NCBI RefSeq assembly: GCF_015668515.1
Contig: NZ_JADPFO010000002.1
Span: 4,992 to 68,991, forward strand
Length of the DNA: 64,000 bases
Reading direction: 5' to 3'
From: Paraclostridium tenue
Lineage (GTDB): Bacteria; Bacillota; Clostridia; Peptostreptococcales; Peptostreptococcaceae
Made by a program: the position numbers and the translations under genes. The notes below the pieces were generated by a model. The model worked only from the letters and a program-made list of their open reading frames with translations, did no database searches and had not been told where the DNA came from. Of this stretch, positions 1-8,752 are shown one piece after another (the stretch's first letter is position 1; the number at the start of each line of letters is the position of its first letter).

Positions 1-188
1 TGAAGACAGGTTGGATACAATTGGGAGATAAATGGTACTACTTAAGATCAAATGGAGCAATGGCAGTAGGATGGGAACTAATAGAGGGCAATTGGTATTA
101 CTTCCATAATAGTGGGAATATGGGTGTAAATATAGTGGTTGATGGATGGAAAATTGATACAAATGGGGTTGCTACAAAAATCAATTAA
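1..188 (+). CDS. C-terminal fragment of a cell-wall (choline)-binding repeat protein
   Basis: The reading frame is open from base 3 to a TAA at 186-188, so only about the last 61 residues lie in the window. They form aromatic repeats (GWIQLGDKWYYL, then GWELIEGNWYYF) followed by a closing DGWKIDTNG segment. The same repeat and closing segment end the amidase gene at 518-2365, so the two genes are tandem paralogues at their 3' ends. Repeats of this kind (CW_binding_1/choline-binding family) hold secreted proteins on the wall by binding choline residues. The catalytic part lies upstream of the window, so the enzyme type is unknown. Confidence 0.85.
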   Translation, partial: KTGWIQLGDKWYYLRSNGAMAVGWELIEGNWYYFHNSGNMGVNIVVDGWKIDTNGVATKIN

Positions 189-310
189 ATTTTTTTATAT
201 GTAAACACTTAAAAAATTTAATAACATATTAAATTGAGGTAGAAGACTATAATATGAATGATTTAGTTAAATGTTAAATATACGTTATTATCAAATTTGA
301 AAATTTAGCC

Positions 311-366
311 AAATAAAGATATCCCTTATGATAAATTCAAATCAATTATAAGGGATATCTTTATTT
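311..366 (+). terminator. Strong hairpin after the truncated wall-binding gene
   Basis: A perfect 19-bp inverted repeat (311-329 with 348-366) encloses an 18-base loop, and the 3' arm ends in TTTATTTT. It lies 120 bases after the stop of the partial gene and about 150 before the next start. It probably ends transcription of the upstream gene. The remaining 188-518 gap is AT-rich and shows no ORF. Confidence 0.6.
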
Positions 367-517
367 TGGGAGTATTATACATAATTTTTAGAAAAATAGT
401 ATAATTTATTGGATTTTATAAAAGAAATTTAAGTATTAAAAAAAAAAATACATATGTTAAAATATAAAAGAATGATTAAATATGAAAATATAAGTGTTAT
501 TAGAGGAGAGTATGTAA

Positions 518-2365
518 ATGAGAAGAAAGTTAAATAGATTTACAAAGTATATTGTTGCTTTTGGAATAATCTCAGCTACAACGGCTGTAGGAAACATAGT
601 TCCTATAAGTGCTAATGGAAATATAGAATCAGAGTTTTCGTCGGTAATTGAAAAATATAAATCTAAAGATATTATAGTTGAAGATGGAGTATCTTTAAGA
701 AAAGGTGAAAAATTAGATTTATCAGATAATCCAAACTGGGAGATGTCAGATAATAATACTGTAAATATTGAAAATGGAGTAGTGACACCTAAAAATTCAG
801 GCACAGTGTTTTTAAGCCAGGAAATAGATGATAAAGTAAAGATTAAAGAGGTATATGTACCAAGGCAAATACGTAGCTATAGTTTTGCAGTTAAGCCAAA
901 AGAAAAAAGAAATTATTATAAAGTATTTGTAGATCCAGGCCATGGAGGTAAAGATAATGGAGCATCAGGTAATGGAAATAATGAGGATCAACTAAACTTA
1001 CAGGTTGCTAAGAGAGTAGAAAAAAAGTTAATAGATAAAGGTATAGAAGTTAAAATGAGTAGAAGTAGTGATGAATTTATATCTTTAGAAGATAGATCTA
1101 AAATGGCGAATCAATATTCACCAGATGTATTTATATCTATACACCAAAATTCAGCAGATAATTCTAGCGCTAATGGTATAGAAACTTATTATCATACAAA
1201 AAAGGGCGAATATGAACCTTATGCAAAGGAAATACAAAGCCACGCCATAGATGAAACAGGAGCTAGGGACAGGAAGGTAAAGAATGCCAACTTTGCAGTT
1301 TTACGAGAAACAAATATGCCTGCGGCATTATTTGAAAGTGGGTTTATAACAAATCCAAGTGAATCAGCTAAATTAGCTAGTCCTGAATATCAAGATAAGT
1401 TAGCTACAGGCATTGTAAATGGAATAGAAACATATTTAAAACAAAATATACAACTTAATGGAGATTCCGAAAATTCTGATAGACTAGAAATTATAAATAC
1501 AGGAACGGTAACTGCTACATCACTAAATGTTAGAAGTGGATATGGAACTGGATATGACGTAATAGGGATACTATCAAAAGGAGATAAGGTTGAAATAGTA
1601 GAAAGTAAGAATGGATGGTATAAAATTAAATACAAGAATACGTATGGATATATATCTGGAAGCTACATAAAATTAGATACAATTGTCAAACCTCCAAGTA
1701 TGGAATTAGGTTGGAATCAAAAAAATGATGAATGGTATTACTATAAGAGTGATGGAACGATGGCAATAGGATGGGAACAAGTAGGAGGAACATGGTATTA
1801 CTTTAATAATTCAGGAGTAATGAAAACAGATTGGTTACAATTAGGAGATACATGGTACTACTTAAAACCAAATGGAGCGATGGCAGTAGGATGGGAACAA
1901 GTAGGAGGAACATGGTATTACTTTAATAATTCAGGAGCAATGAAAACAGGTTGGTTACAATTAGGAGATACATGGTACTACTTAAAATTAAATGGAGCAA
2001 TGGCAGTAGGATGGGAACAAGTAGGAGGAACATGGTATTACTTTAATAATTCAGGAGCAATGAAAACAGGTTGGTTACAATTGGGAGATACATGGTACTA
2101 CTTAAAATCAAATGGAGCAATGGCAGTAGGATGGGAACAAGTAGGAGGAACATGGTATTACTTTAATAATTCAGGAGCAATGAAAACAGGTTGGTTACAA
2201 TTGGGAGATACATGGTACTACTTAAAATCAAATGGAGCAATGGCAGTAGGATGGGAATTAATAGGAAATGATTGGTACTATTTTGATATTTATGGGGGAA
2301 TGGTAACTAATGAAACTATTGATGGATGGAAAATTGGCAGTAACGGAATTGCGAGCTTAGCATAA
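518..2365 (+). CDS. Secreted N-acetylmuramoyl-L-alanine amidase with SH3 and choline-binding-type repeats
   Basis: A 615-residue modular autolysin. Residues 1-33 are a signal peptide (basic start, hydrophobic core). About 34-130 form a small beta-rich region. The Amidase_3 zinc domain spans about 135-305, with VDPGHGGKDNG, the Glu of EDQLNLQ, the His of ISIHQNS and the catalytic Glu of ALFESGF. A bacterial SH3 domain covers about 328-385 (SLNVRSGYGTGYDVIG). About ten 20-residue aromatic repeats follow (GWEQVGGTWYYF alternating with GWLQLGDTWYYL). The enzyme cleaves the MurNAc-L-Ala bond in peptidoglycan. The choline kinase, permease and cytidylyltransferase genes just downstream support choline as the repeat ligand, although such repeats can bind other carbohydrates. 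A GAGGAGAG ribosome site precedes the ATG. Confidence 0.93.
   Translation: MRRKLNRFTKYIVAFGIISATTAVGNIVPISANGNIESEFSSVIEKYKSKDIIVEDGVSLRKGEKLDLSDNPNWEMSDNNTVNIENGVVTPKNSGTVFLSQEIDDKVKIKEVYVPRQIRSYSFAVKPKEKRNYYKVFVDPGHGGKDNGASGNGNNEDQLNLQVAKRVEKKLIDKGIEVKMSRSSDEFISLEDRSKMANQYSPDVFISIHQNSADNSSANGIETYYHTKKGEYEPYAKEIQSHAIDETGARDRKVKNANFAVLRETNMPAALFESGFITNPSESAKLASPEYQDKLATGIVNGIETYLKQNIQLNGDSENSDRLEIINTGTVTATSLNVRSGYGTGYDVIGILSKGDKVEIVESKNGWYKIKYKNTYGYISGSYIKLDTIVKPPSMELGWNQKNDEWYYYKSDGTMAIGWEQVGGTWYYFNNSGVMKTDWLQLGDTWYYLKPNGAMAVGWEQVGGTWYYFNNSGAMKTGWLQLGDTWYYLKLNGAMAVGWEQVGGTWYYFNNSGAMKTGWLQLGDTWYYLKSNGAMAVGWEQVGGTWYYFNNSGAMKTGWLQLGDTWYYLKSNGAMAVGWELIGNDWYYFDIYGGMVTNETIDGWKIGSNGIASLA
1758..2258 (+). 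repeat. 120-bp in-frame tandem repeats encoding wall-binding modules
   Basis: Four units with an exact 120-base period, each coding two 20-residue modules. The third and fourth units (1981-2100 and 2101-2220) differ at very few bases, while the first has diverged more. Near-identity at DNA level points to recent unit duplication or slippage. The partial gene at 1-188 carries related units. Confidence 0.9.
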
Positions 2366-2402
2366 ATAAACTCTATTAGCATATTTTAAAATTGTAAATT
2401 AT

Positions 2403-2440
2403 AAAAGGTTATAAATAAATTTATTTATAACCTTTTATTT
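2403..2440 (+). terminator. Rho-independent terminator after the amidase gene
   Basis: A 17-bp perfect inverted repeat (2403-2419 with 2420-2436) is followed by ATTTTTAT. It is AT-rich, starts 38 bases after the amidase stop, and separates that gene from the lic-like genes. Confidence 0.7.
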
Positions 2441-2522
2441 TTATACGAATTTCATATTGAAATTATTTATATACAATGTTATATTAAAGTGTATTCAAAA
2501 AATGAACAAAGAGGGTGTATTT

Positions 2523-4376
2523 GTGAGAAGATATAGCATATTAAAGTATATAAATGAAAATGAGAATATTACACAAAGGAATATGAGTAAGGCTTTAGAT
2601 ATATCAGTTGGAAATATAAACTCAGCTATAAAGAGTATGGAATTAGAAAACTTAATAGAAGTTGAGAGAAAATCTAATAAGCAGTTGTATAGTTTAACTA
2701 AAAATGGATTTGAATATATGGAAAAATATATTCAAAAAAATAAGTTAGAGAAAATATCTATACATAAAAATGAAGAAAAAAAGATTAGCCAAGCAGTAAT
2801 TTTAGCCGCTGGAGAAAAAGATGTATTTAAAAAGCCAGTATCGTTTTTAGATCTAGAAGATGGAAAAATAATAGATAGAGTTATAGATATACTAAATAAT
2901 AATGGAATAGAAAAAATAGTAATAATAACAGGTTACAAGAGTGAGTACTTCAAAGTGTATGAAAACAATCCAAATATAACTTTAGTAAAAAGTGAAAGAT
3001 ACAAATGGACAGGAACTATGTACTCATTATCACTGGCAAAAGATCATATAAGTGATGATTTTATATTAATTGAAAATGATATGATATTTGAAGAAAGAGC
3101 TATAGAAGAGTTACTCAAAAATAAACATAGAGATTGTATGTTAATAACAAGTGAGAGTGGATCAGGAGATGAAGCCTTAATTGAAATAAGAGATGGGTAT
3201 GTATACAAAATGTCAAAGGATATGCATCAGTTCAATAAGATAGATGGAGAAATGATCGGTATAAGTAAGATATCATATGATGTATTTAATAAAATGTTAG
3301 ATTTGTTTAAGGAAAATAAAAATCCGTATTTAAATTATGAGTATGCATTAATGGATATTGCTAGGGATTATAAAATTGGGTATATAAAGCCAGATAATTT
3401 AGTATGGACAGAGATAGATAATGAAGACCATTACTATAGAGCTATAAAATATGTATATCCTAAATTAAAAAGAAAAGAAGAAGAGATAAAAGTTAATAAT
3501 ATAAAACTTATGTTATCAGATTCTCTTAAAATAGATATTGACGACATAAATAGTATTGAAGCAGTTGGTGGAATGACGAACAAAAACTATAAAGTAACTA
3601 TTAATATGGAGAAATATATATTGAGAATACCAGGCAATGGAACTGAGGCAATGATAAATAGACAAAGTGAAAAATATAATACTAAGATTGTCAGTGAATT
3701 AGGGCTAGATGCAGAAATGTTATATTTTAATGAATTTAATGGTATAAAATTATGTAAGTACATAAATAATGCAGAAACTATAAATCCTAAAACTGCAAAA
3801 AGAGAAGAAAATATGAAACTTACAACCAATATATTAAAAAAATTACATTGGTCTGGATCAACTTTTGAAAATGAATTTAATGTATTTGATAAGATAAGAG
3901 AGTATGAAATTTTACTAGAAGAAAATGGTGGAAAAAAATTTAATGACTATTTTGAAGTAAGAGAGAAGGTTTTTAAATTAAAGGATACATTAGAACACTA
4001 TGGTATAGATTTAAAACCATGTCATAATGACACAGTAGCAGAAAACTTTGTAAAAGATGAAAATAGAATATACTTAATAGATTGGGAGTATGCAGGGATG
4101 AATGATCCTATGTGGGATTTAGCGGCTCATATACTAGAATGTGACTTTAATGAAGATGAAGAAGAATTGTTTTTAGATATATATTTTGAAAATAATATGA
4201 ATGAAATTCACAAAGCTAAAATTCTTATATATAAAATATGTCAAGACTTTCTATGGAGTATATGGACAAATATAAAAGAAGCTAATGGTGATAACTTTGG
4301 AACCTATGGGCAAGATAGATACAATAGAGCAAAGTATAATTTAAAAAAATTCTATAGTAAACATATGGGGAATTAA
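2523..4376 (+). CDS. Winged-helix / nucleotidyltransferase / choline-kinase (LicA-like) fusion protein
   Basis: Three domains are visible, numbered from the proposed GTG start. Residues 1-75 are a winged helix (ITQRNMSKALDISVGNINSA). About 88-320 are a nucleotidyltransferase fold (AVILAAG at 91-97). About 325-617 are an aminoglycoside/choline kinase domain with CHNDTVAEN (H501, D503) and LIDWEYAGMNDPMWDLA (D520). The kinase matches the LicA family, which phosphorylates choline. The transferase loop reads AAGEKDVFKKP and lacks the usual GxGTRLRP signature, so this domain may be altered or inactive. GTG 2523 is preferred because GAGGGTG lies 6-8 bases upstream; in-frame TTG 2457 and ATG 2502 are less well served. 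The next gene starts 3 bases downstream. The winged helix suggests DNA binding and perhaps self-regulation. Confidence 0.82.
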   Translation: MRRYSILKYINENENITQRNMSKALDISVGNINSAIKSMELENLIEVERKSNKQLYSLTKNGFEYMEKYIQKNKLEKISIHKNEEKKISQAVILAAGEKDVFKKPVSFLDLEDGKIIDRVIDILNNNGIEKIVIITGYKSEYFKVYENNPNITLVKSERYKWTGTMYSLSLAKDHISDDFILIENDMIFEERAIEELLKNKHRDCMLITSESGSGDEALIEIRDGYVYKMSKDMHQFNKIDGEMIGISKISYDVFNKMLDLFKENKNPYLNYEYALMDIARDYKIGYIKPDNLVWTEIDNEDHYYRAIKYVYPKLKRKEEEIKVNNIKLMLSDSLKIDIDDINSIEAVGGMTNKNYKVTINMEKYILRIPGNGTEAMINRQSEKYNTKIVSELGLDAEMLYFNEFNGIKLCKYINNAETINPKTAKREENMKLTTNILKKLHWSGSTFENEFNVFDKIREYEILLEENGGKKFNDYFEVREKVFKLKDTLEHYGIDLKPCHNDTVAENFVKDENRIYLIDWEYAGMNDPMWDLAAHILECDFNEDEEELFLDIYFENNMNEIHKAKILIYKICQDFLWSIWTNIKEANGDNFGTYGQDRYNRAKYNLKKFYSKHMGN

Positions 4377-4379
4377 ATT

Positions 4380-5306
4380 ATGGAAATTAAAAATATTGGG
4401 TTATTTTCTGGTGCTATGTCTGGAATGCTATGGGGTCTAGATACTGTTTTAACTAGTATAGTGTTGAGTCTTTCTCCATTTATAGAAACAAAAGAAGCTA
4501 TATTTTTAGCGCCATTTGTAAGTGCATTTTTACATGATTTGTTTTCTAGTTTATGGATGATTTTGTATAGTTTAGCGACAAAACAGCTGAGTAAAGTGAT
4601 AGAAGTTTTGAAAACAAGAAGTGGTAAATTTATATGTATAGCTGCTATATTTGGAGGACCGATAGGTATGGCCTCATACTTACTAGCTATAAAATATATA
4701 GGGCCAGGATATACGGCAAGTATATCTTCTATATATCCAGCTGTAGGCGCCTTTTGGGCATATATTTTTTTAAAAGAAAAATTAAGCAAAAGAGGATTTT
4801 TAGGTCTTATATTAAGTATAATTTCAGTTATTATATTAGGATATTCTCCAGATAAGATAATTAGTAGTAACTATTTATTAGGATTTGGATTAGCTTTAAT
4901 ATGTGTAATGGGATGGTCTCTCGAGAGTGTGATATGTGCATATGGAATGAGAGAGGATGAAGTAAGTCCAACTCAAGCATTACAGATAAGACAGGTTGTA
5001 TCTACATTATTTTATGGATTAATAATAATCCCATTAATAAATGGATTGGACTTAACTGAAATAGTAATGAAGTCAGACATATTTTTATTTATCGGATTTA
5101 TAGCGTTATTTGGAACAGCATCTTATATATTTTATTATACTGCTATAGATTCTATAGGACCAGTAAAAGCTACAGCATTGAATATAACTTATTCTATATG
5201 GGCTATAGTATTTGATGTAATAATATTAAGAAATGCTATAACAATCAAATTAATAATATGCAGTATATTTATAATAATAGGTTCAATAATGGTTTCAAAA
5301 AACTAG
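4380..5306 (+). CDS. licB: LicB-like choline permease, EamA/DMT family
   Basis: A 308-residue, very hydrophobic protein with about ten membrane helices and the two-fold EamA repeat. Its start (GAMSGMLWGLDTVLTS, then FLAPFVSAFLHD) resembles pneumococcal LicB, the choline importer for teichoic-acid decoration. It sits 3 bases after the choline-kinase fusion and 19 bases before licC, so the three genes form one operon. Choline specificity is inferred from family resemblance and neighbours; other DMT exporters share the fold. Confidence 0.8.
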   Translation: MEIKNIGLFSGAMSGMLWGLDTVLTSIVLSLSPFIETKEAIFLAPFVSAFLHDLFSSLWMILYSLATKQLSKVIEVLKTRSGKFICIAAIFGGPIGMASYLLAIKYIGPGYTASISSIYPAVGAFWAYIFLKEKLSKRGFLGLILSIISVIILGYSPDKIISSNYLLGFGLALICVMGWSLESVICAYGMREDEVSPTQALQIRQVVSTLFYGLIIIPLINGLDLTEIVMKSDIFLFIGFIALFGTASYIFYYTAIDSIGPVKATALNITYSIWAIVFDVIILRNAITIKLIICSIFIIIGSIMVSKN

Positions 5307-5325
5307 TTTATGAAGGAGTGTATTT

Positions 5326-6015
5326 ATGAGAGCGATACTTTTGGCAGCGGGTATGGGTACAAGATTAAGACCATTAACTTTAGAAACACCAAAATCTTTA
5401 GTCAAGGTTAATAATCAACCCATGTTAGAAAGACAAATTGAGTTTTTAAAAGAAAAAGGTATAGATGACATAATAGTTGTAACTGGATATTTAAGTGAAA
5501 AGTTTGAATATCTTAAAGATAAGTATGGGGTTAAGCTTATACATAATAATAAGTTTGATATATATAACAATATATATACGATGTATTTAGTAAGAAATTA
5601 CTTAGGTGATAGTTATGTTATAGACGCTGATGTGTATTTACATAGAAATTTTTTATGTGAAGATATAGATAAATCTACTTATTTTAGTGGATATAAAGAA
5701 AGTTTTAAAAATGAGTGGATGCTAGTTTATGATGAAAATAAAAAAGTAAATGATATAATTGTAAAAGATGGCGATGGATATATATTATCTGGAATATCTT
5801 ATTGGAGCAAAAAGGATGGACAGTTGATTGCAAAAAAAATAGAAGAAAGCATATCAAATGGAAATTTCACAGACTTATACTGGGATGATATAGTGAAAAA
5901 TAATCTTGAAGATTTAGATATCTATTTTGAAAAAATTAAAAGTGATGATTCATTTGAGATAGATTCAGTTAAAGATTTAGAAGTAGTTGAGAAATATATA
6001 AAACAGTTAAAATAA
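5326..6015 (+). CDS. licC: LicC-type choline-phosphate cytidylyltransferase
   Basis: 229 residues, about the length of pneumococcal LicC, with the intact signature LAAGMGTRLRPLT and LETPKSLVKV. NIYTMYLV, YVIDADVYL (metal-binding Asp pair) and LYWDDIVKNN also match LicC closely. The enzyme makes CDP-choline from phosphocholine and CTP, supplying LicD transferases. It follows the permease by 19 bases with a good ribosome site (GAAGGAG). Because this copy has a complete active site, it probably does the cytidylylation in this pathway, not the degenerate domain of the fusion gene at 2523. Confidence 0.88.
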   Translation: MRAILLAAGMGTRLRPLTLETPKSLVKVNNQPMLERQIEFLKEKGIDDIIVVTGYLSEKFEYLKDKYGVKLIHNNKFDIYNNIYTMYLVRNYLGDSYVIDADVYLHRNFLCEDIDKSTYFSGYKESFKNEWMLVYDENKKVNDIIVKDGDGYILSGISYWSKKDGQLIAKKIEESISNGNFTDLYWDDIVKNNLEDLDIYFEKIKSDDSFEIDSVKDLEVVEKYIKQLK

Positions 6016-6025
6016 TCATAGAGAT

Positions 6026-6071
6026 GCTTAGATTAATAGTAAAGTAGTACTATTAATTTAAGCTTTTTTTT
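6026..6071 (+). terminator. Terminator of the lic-like operon
   Basis: A 16-bp stem with few mismatches (6026-6041 with 6048-6063) and a 6-base loop is followed by a run of eight T. It ends the choline-uptake and activation operon. Confidence 0.8.
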
Positions 6072-6179
6072 ATTTAAATATAAAGAGTTTTTTAATATAT
6101 AGAAAATATTTCTAATATATAGTAAAATAATAAAATAATTATAAAAAGGAATAGAGATTATAAAAAGGAGAATCAAATC

Positions 6180-7877
6180 ATGAACTATAAAAAAATATAT
6201 GAGGAATGGATTTTAAATCCTTACTTTGATGAAGATACTAAGTTAGAATTATTATCTATAAAAAATGATGAAAATGAAATAAAGGAAAGGTTTTATAAAA
6301 ATTTAGAATTTGGGACGGCAGGATTAAGAGGAATAATAGGTGCTGGAACAAATCGAATAAATGATTATACTGTAGCAAGGGCAACTTTTGGTCTTGCTAA
6401 TTATATAATTAAAAATATTGGAGAAGAAGGAAAAAACCGAGGTGTAGTTATAGCATATGATAGTAGATACAAATCTAAGGAATTTTGCTTAAAAACAGCA
6501 GATACTTTAGCTGCGTGTGGTATAAAAGCATATATCTTCAATGGATTAAGAACTACTCCAGAACTTTCTTTTGCTGTTAGAAATTTAAATTGTATAGCTG
6601 GAGTAGTTATAACAGCTAGTCATAATCCTCCAGAATATAACGGATATAAAGTATACTGGGAAGACGGAGCTCAAGTTATGCCTGAGGTAGCAGATAAAAT
6701 AACGGAAGAAGTTAACCGTATAAACGATTATAGTGAAATACCTACTATGGCAAAAAATCATAAAGAATTAGTAGTCATGTTAGGCGAAGAACAAGATACG
6801 GCATTTATAGAAGCTGTAAAAAAACAATTTATAGGAAAAGATATTGTTAATAAAGTAGGAAAAAAATTTAAAATAGTATATACACCGCTCTGTGGTACAG
6901 GTAATATACCTATACAAAGGGTTTTAAAAGAGGTTGGATTTGACAATGTTTTAGTTGTAAAAGAGGAAGAAATTCCAGATCCAAACTTCGCGGGGATAGA
7001 TTATCCAAATCCAGAAGATAAAAAAGCTCTAGTTAGAGGAATTAACCTTGCAAAAAAAGAATGTGCTGATTTAGTTATAGCTACTGATCCAGATTGTGAC
7101 AGAGTAGGAGTGGCAGTAAGAACAAAAGTTGGTGAGTACGAGCTATTAACAGGCAATCAAATAGGTGCACTTTTGGCAAATTATATTCTAGAAAACTTAG
7201 AAAATAAAGATAAAATTCCTCAAAATCCAACAATAATAAAAACTATAGTTACTTCAGAATTTGGAGCAAAAGTAGCAAATAGTTATGGTGTAGATTGTTT
7301 AAATGTATTAACTGGATTTAAATTTATTGGAAACAAGATAAAGCAATTCGAAATTACAAATGAAAAAAATTTTATTATGGGATATGAAGAAAGTTATGGT
7401 TATTTAGTGGGAACTCATGCCAGAGATAAAGATGGAGTTGTATCTGCTATGTTAATTTCTGATATGGCAGCATATTACTATTCTAAAGGAATGAGTTTAT
7501 ATGAAGGATTAATAGAACTGTATAATAAAGTAGGATACTTTAAAGAAGATATGTTATCAGTTACATTAAGCGGAATTTCTGGAATTGAAAAAATTAAAGA
7601 AATAATGAATTATTTTAGAGCAAATGGTTTGGAGGAGACAGATGTATTAAAAGTTGCTGAAACTAAGGATTATAATGAATGTATAGATGGACTTCCTAAA
7701 TCAAATGTTCTTAAATTTATACTAGAAGATGGATCTTGGATAGCAATTAGACCATCAGGAACAGAACCAAAGCTTAAATTTTATATTGGAGTTTGTGGAA
7801 AAGATAATAAGATTGTAGAAGATAAAGCGATCAAAATAAAACAATATATAAATTCAAAAATTCGAAAAATGCTATAG
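6180..7877 (+). CDS. Phosphoglucomutase / phosphomannomutase, alpha-D-phosphohexomutase family
   Basis: 565 residues with the four expected domains: the phosphoserine loop [16 protein letters not shown], the metal loop [10 protein letters not shown], the sugar loop GYEESYGYL and the phosphate loop [12 protein letters not shown]. It interconverts hexose 1- and 6-phosphates and so feeds UDP-glucose or GDP-mannose synthesis for surface polymers. The length fits the PgcA type of Firmicutes. It stands between the lic genes and the polymer operon, with its own AAAAGGAG ribosome site and terminators on both sides, so it is probably monocistronic. Whether glucose or mannose phosphate is preferred cannot be read from the sequence. 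Confidence 0.93.
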   Translation: MNYKKIYEEWILNPYFDEDTKLELLSIKNDENEIKERFYKNLEFGTAGLRGIIGAGTNRINDYTVARATFGLANYIIKNIGEEGKNRGVVIAYDSRYKSKEFCLKTADTLAACGIKAYIFNGLRTTPELSFAVRNLNCIAGVVITASHNPPEYNGYKVYWEDGAQVMPEVADKITEEVNRINDYSEIPTMAKNHKELVVMLGEEQDTAFIEAVKKQFIGKDIVNKVGKKFKIVYTPLCGTGNIPIQRVLKEVGFDNVLVVKEEEIPDPNFAGIDYPNPEDKKALVRGINLAKKECADLVIATDPDCDRVGVAVRTKVGEYELLTGNQIGALLANYILENLENKDKIPQNPTIIKTIVTSEFGAKVANSYGVDCLNVLTGFKFIGNKIKQFEITNEKNFIMGYEESYGYLVGTHARDKDGVVSAMLISDMAAYYYSKGMSLYEGLIELYNKVGYFKEDMLSVTLSGISGIEKIKEIMNYFRANGLEETDVLKVAETKDYNECIDGLPKSNVLKFILEDGSWIAIRPSGTEPKLKFYIGVCGKDNKIVEDKAIKIKQYINSKIRKML

Positions 7878-7890
7878 ATATTATAAAAAT

Positions 7891-7934
7891 CAAAAAATAG
7901 TAGAGTGATTTTAGTAATCTCTCTACTATTTTTG
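7891..7934 (+). terminator. Terminator after phosphoglucomutase
   Basis: A stem of about 14 bp (7891-7905 with 7920-7934) encloses a 14-base loop. The 3' arm ends in ATTTTTGATTTT. It starts 14 bases after the stop codon. Confidence 0.75.
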
Positions 7935-7996
7935 ATTTTACTGATAATTTATCCAAATTAAAATATCAAAAATACTGTCGTATTTAGTATAGTTAT

Positions 7997-8025
7997 TTGA
8001 AAAAAAAATCAAAATATAGTATACT
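7997..8025 (+). promoter_or_regulatory. Vegetative promoter of the surface-polymer operon
   Basis: TTGAAA (7997-8002), a 17-base spacer and TATACT (8020-8025) give a near-consensus sigma-A promoter. Transcription would start near 8032, about 35 bases before the sugar-transferase ATG at 8066. Confidence 0.7.
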
Positions 8026-8065
8026 TATTGAGTTATAAATATAAAGTGTAGTTTGGGAGGTAAAT

Positions 8066-8728
8066 ATGAACAAAATAGTCGATTATGAAAAAAATATGAA
8101 TTACACTGTAAATAAGAAAAATAATATATATTATATATTAAAAAGAATAATTGATATATTAGGATCAAGTATTGGATTAATAATACTATCTCCTATATTC
8201 ATATTAGTAGCAATATTGATAAAACTAGAAGATCCTAAAGGTAAAATAATTTTTAAGCAAGATAGAAATGGAAAAAATGCTAAAATATTTAAAATGTATA
8301 AATTCAGATCGATGATTCATAATGCGGAGGAGTTATTAGCTTCATTACAAGAAAAAAATGAAATGAATGGACCTGTTTTTAAAATAAAAGAAGATCCAAG
8401 AATAACTAAAATAGGAAAATTTATTAGGAAAACCAGCATAGATGAGCTTCCACAATTAATAAATGTATTAAAAGGGGATATGAGCTTAGTAGGACCGAGA
8501 CCTCCAATTCCTAGAGAGGTTGAACAATATAATGATTACCAGATGCAAAGACTTAGTGTAAAGCCTGGCATAACTTGTATATGGCAAGTAAGCGGAAGAA
8601 ATGATATAGATTTTGATGAATGGGTAGAGTTGGATTTAAAATATATTAGAGAGAGGAGTACTTTATTGGATTTAAAACTTATTTTTATGACAATACCGGC
8701 TTTATTAGGTGATAAACATGCATCTTAA
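8066..8728 (+). CDS. Initiating undecaprenyl-phosphate sugar phosphotransferase (bacterial sugar transferase)
   Basis: 220 residues of the PF02397 family. One strongly hydrophobic segment at about 25-55 is followed by the cytosolic catalytic part with KMYKFRSM, DELPQLINVLKGDMSLVGPRP and GITCIWQVSGR. Members move a sugar 1-phosphate from UDP-sugar to undecaprenyl phosphate and so start assembly of a surface polysaccharide. As the first gene after a promoter, it is the likely committed step of the polymer. It is the short form without the CoA-binding-like N-terminal membrane domain of WbaP/WcaJ. The exact sugar is unknown. GGGAGG precedes the ATG. Confidence 0.9.
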   Translation: MNKIVDYEKNMNYTVNKKNNIYYILKRIIDILGSSIGLIILSPIFILVAILIKLEDPKGKIIFKQDRNGKNAKIFKMYKFRSMIHNAEELLASLQEKNEMNGPVFKIKEDPRITKIGKFIRKTSIDELPQLINVLKGDMSLVGPRPPIPREVEQYNDYQMQRLSVKPGITCIWQVSGRNDIDFDEWVELDLKYIRERSTLLDLKLIFMTIPALLGDKHAS

Positions 8729-8752
8729 TAGAAAAAATTAGGAGGATTAACT

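Noticed and set aside
457-804. Minus-strand ORF antisense to the amidase start
   Set aside because: It shadows a clear signal-peptide protein in the other strand, with no ribosome site of its own. Many similar antisense ORFs in the window were dropped for the same reason.
1758-2258. Regular 120-bp repeats as a CRISPR-like array
   Set aside because: They are in-frame coding repeats with no variable spacers, and the protein shows wall-binding modules.
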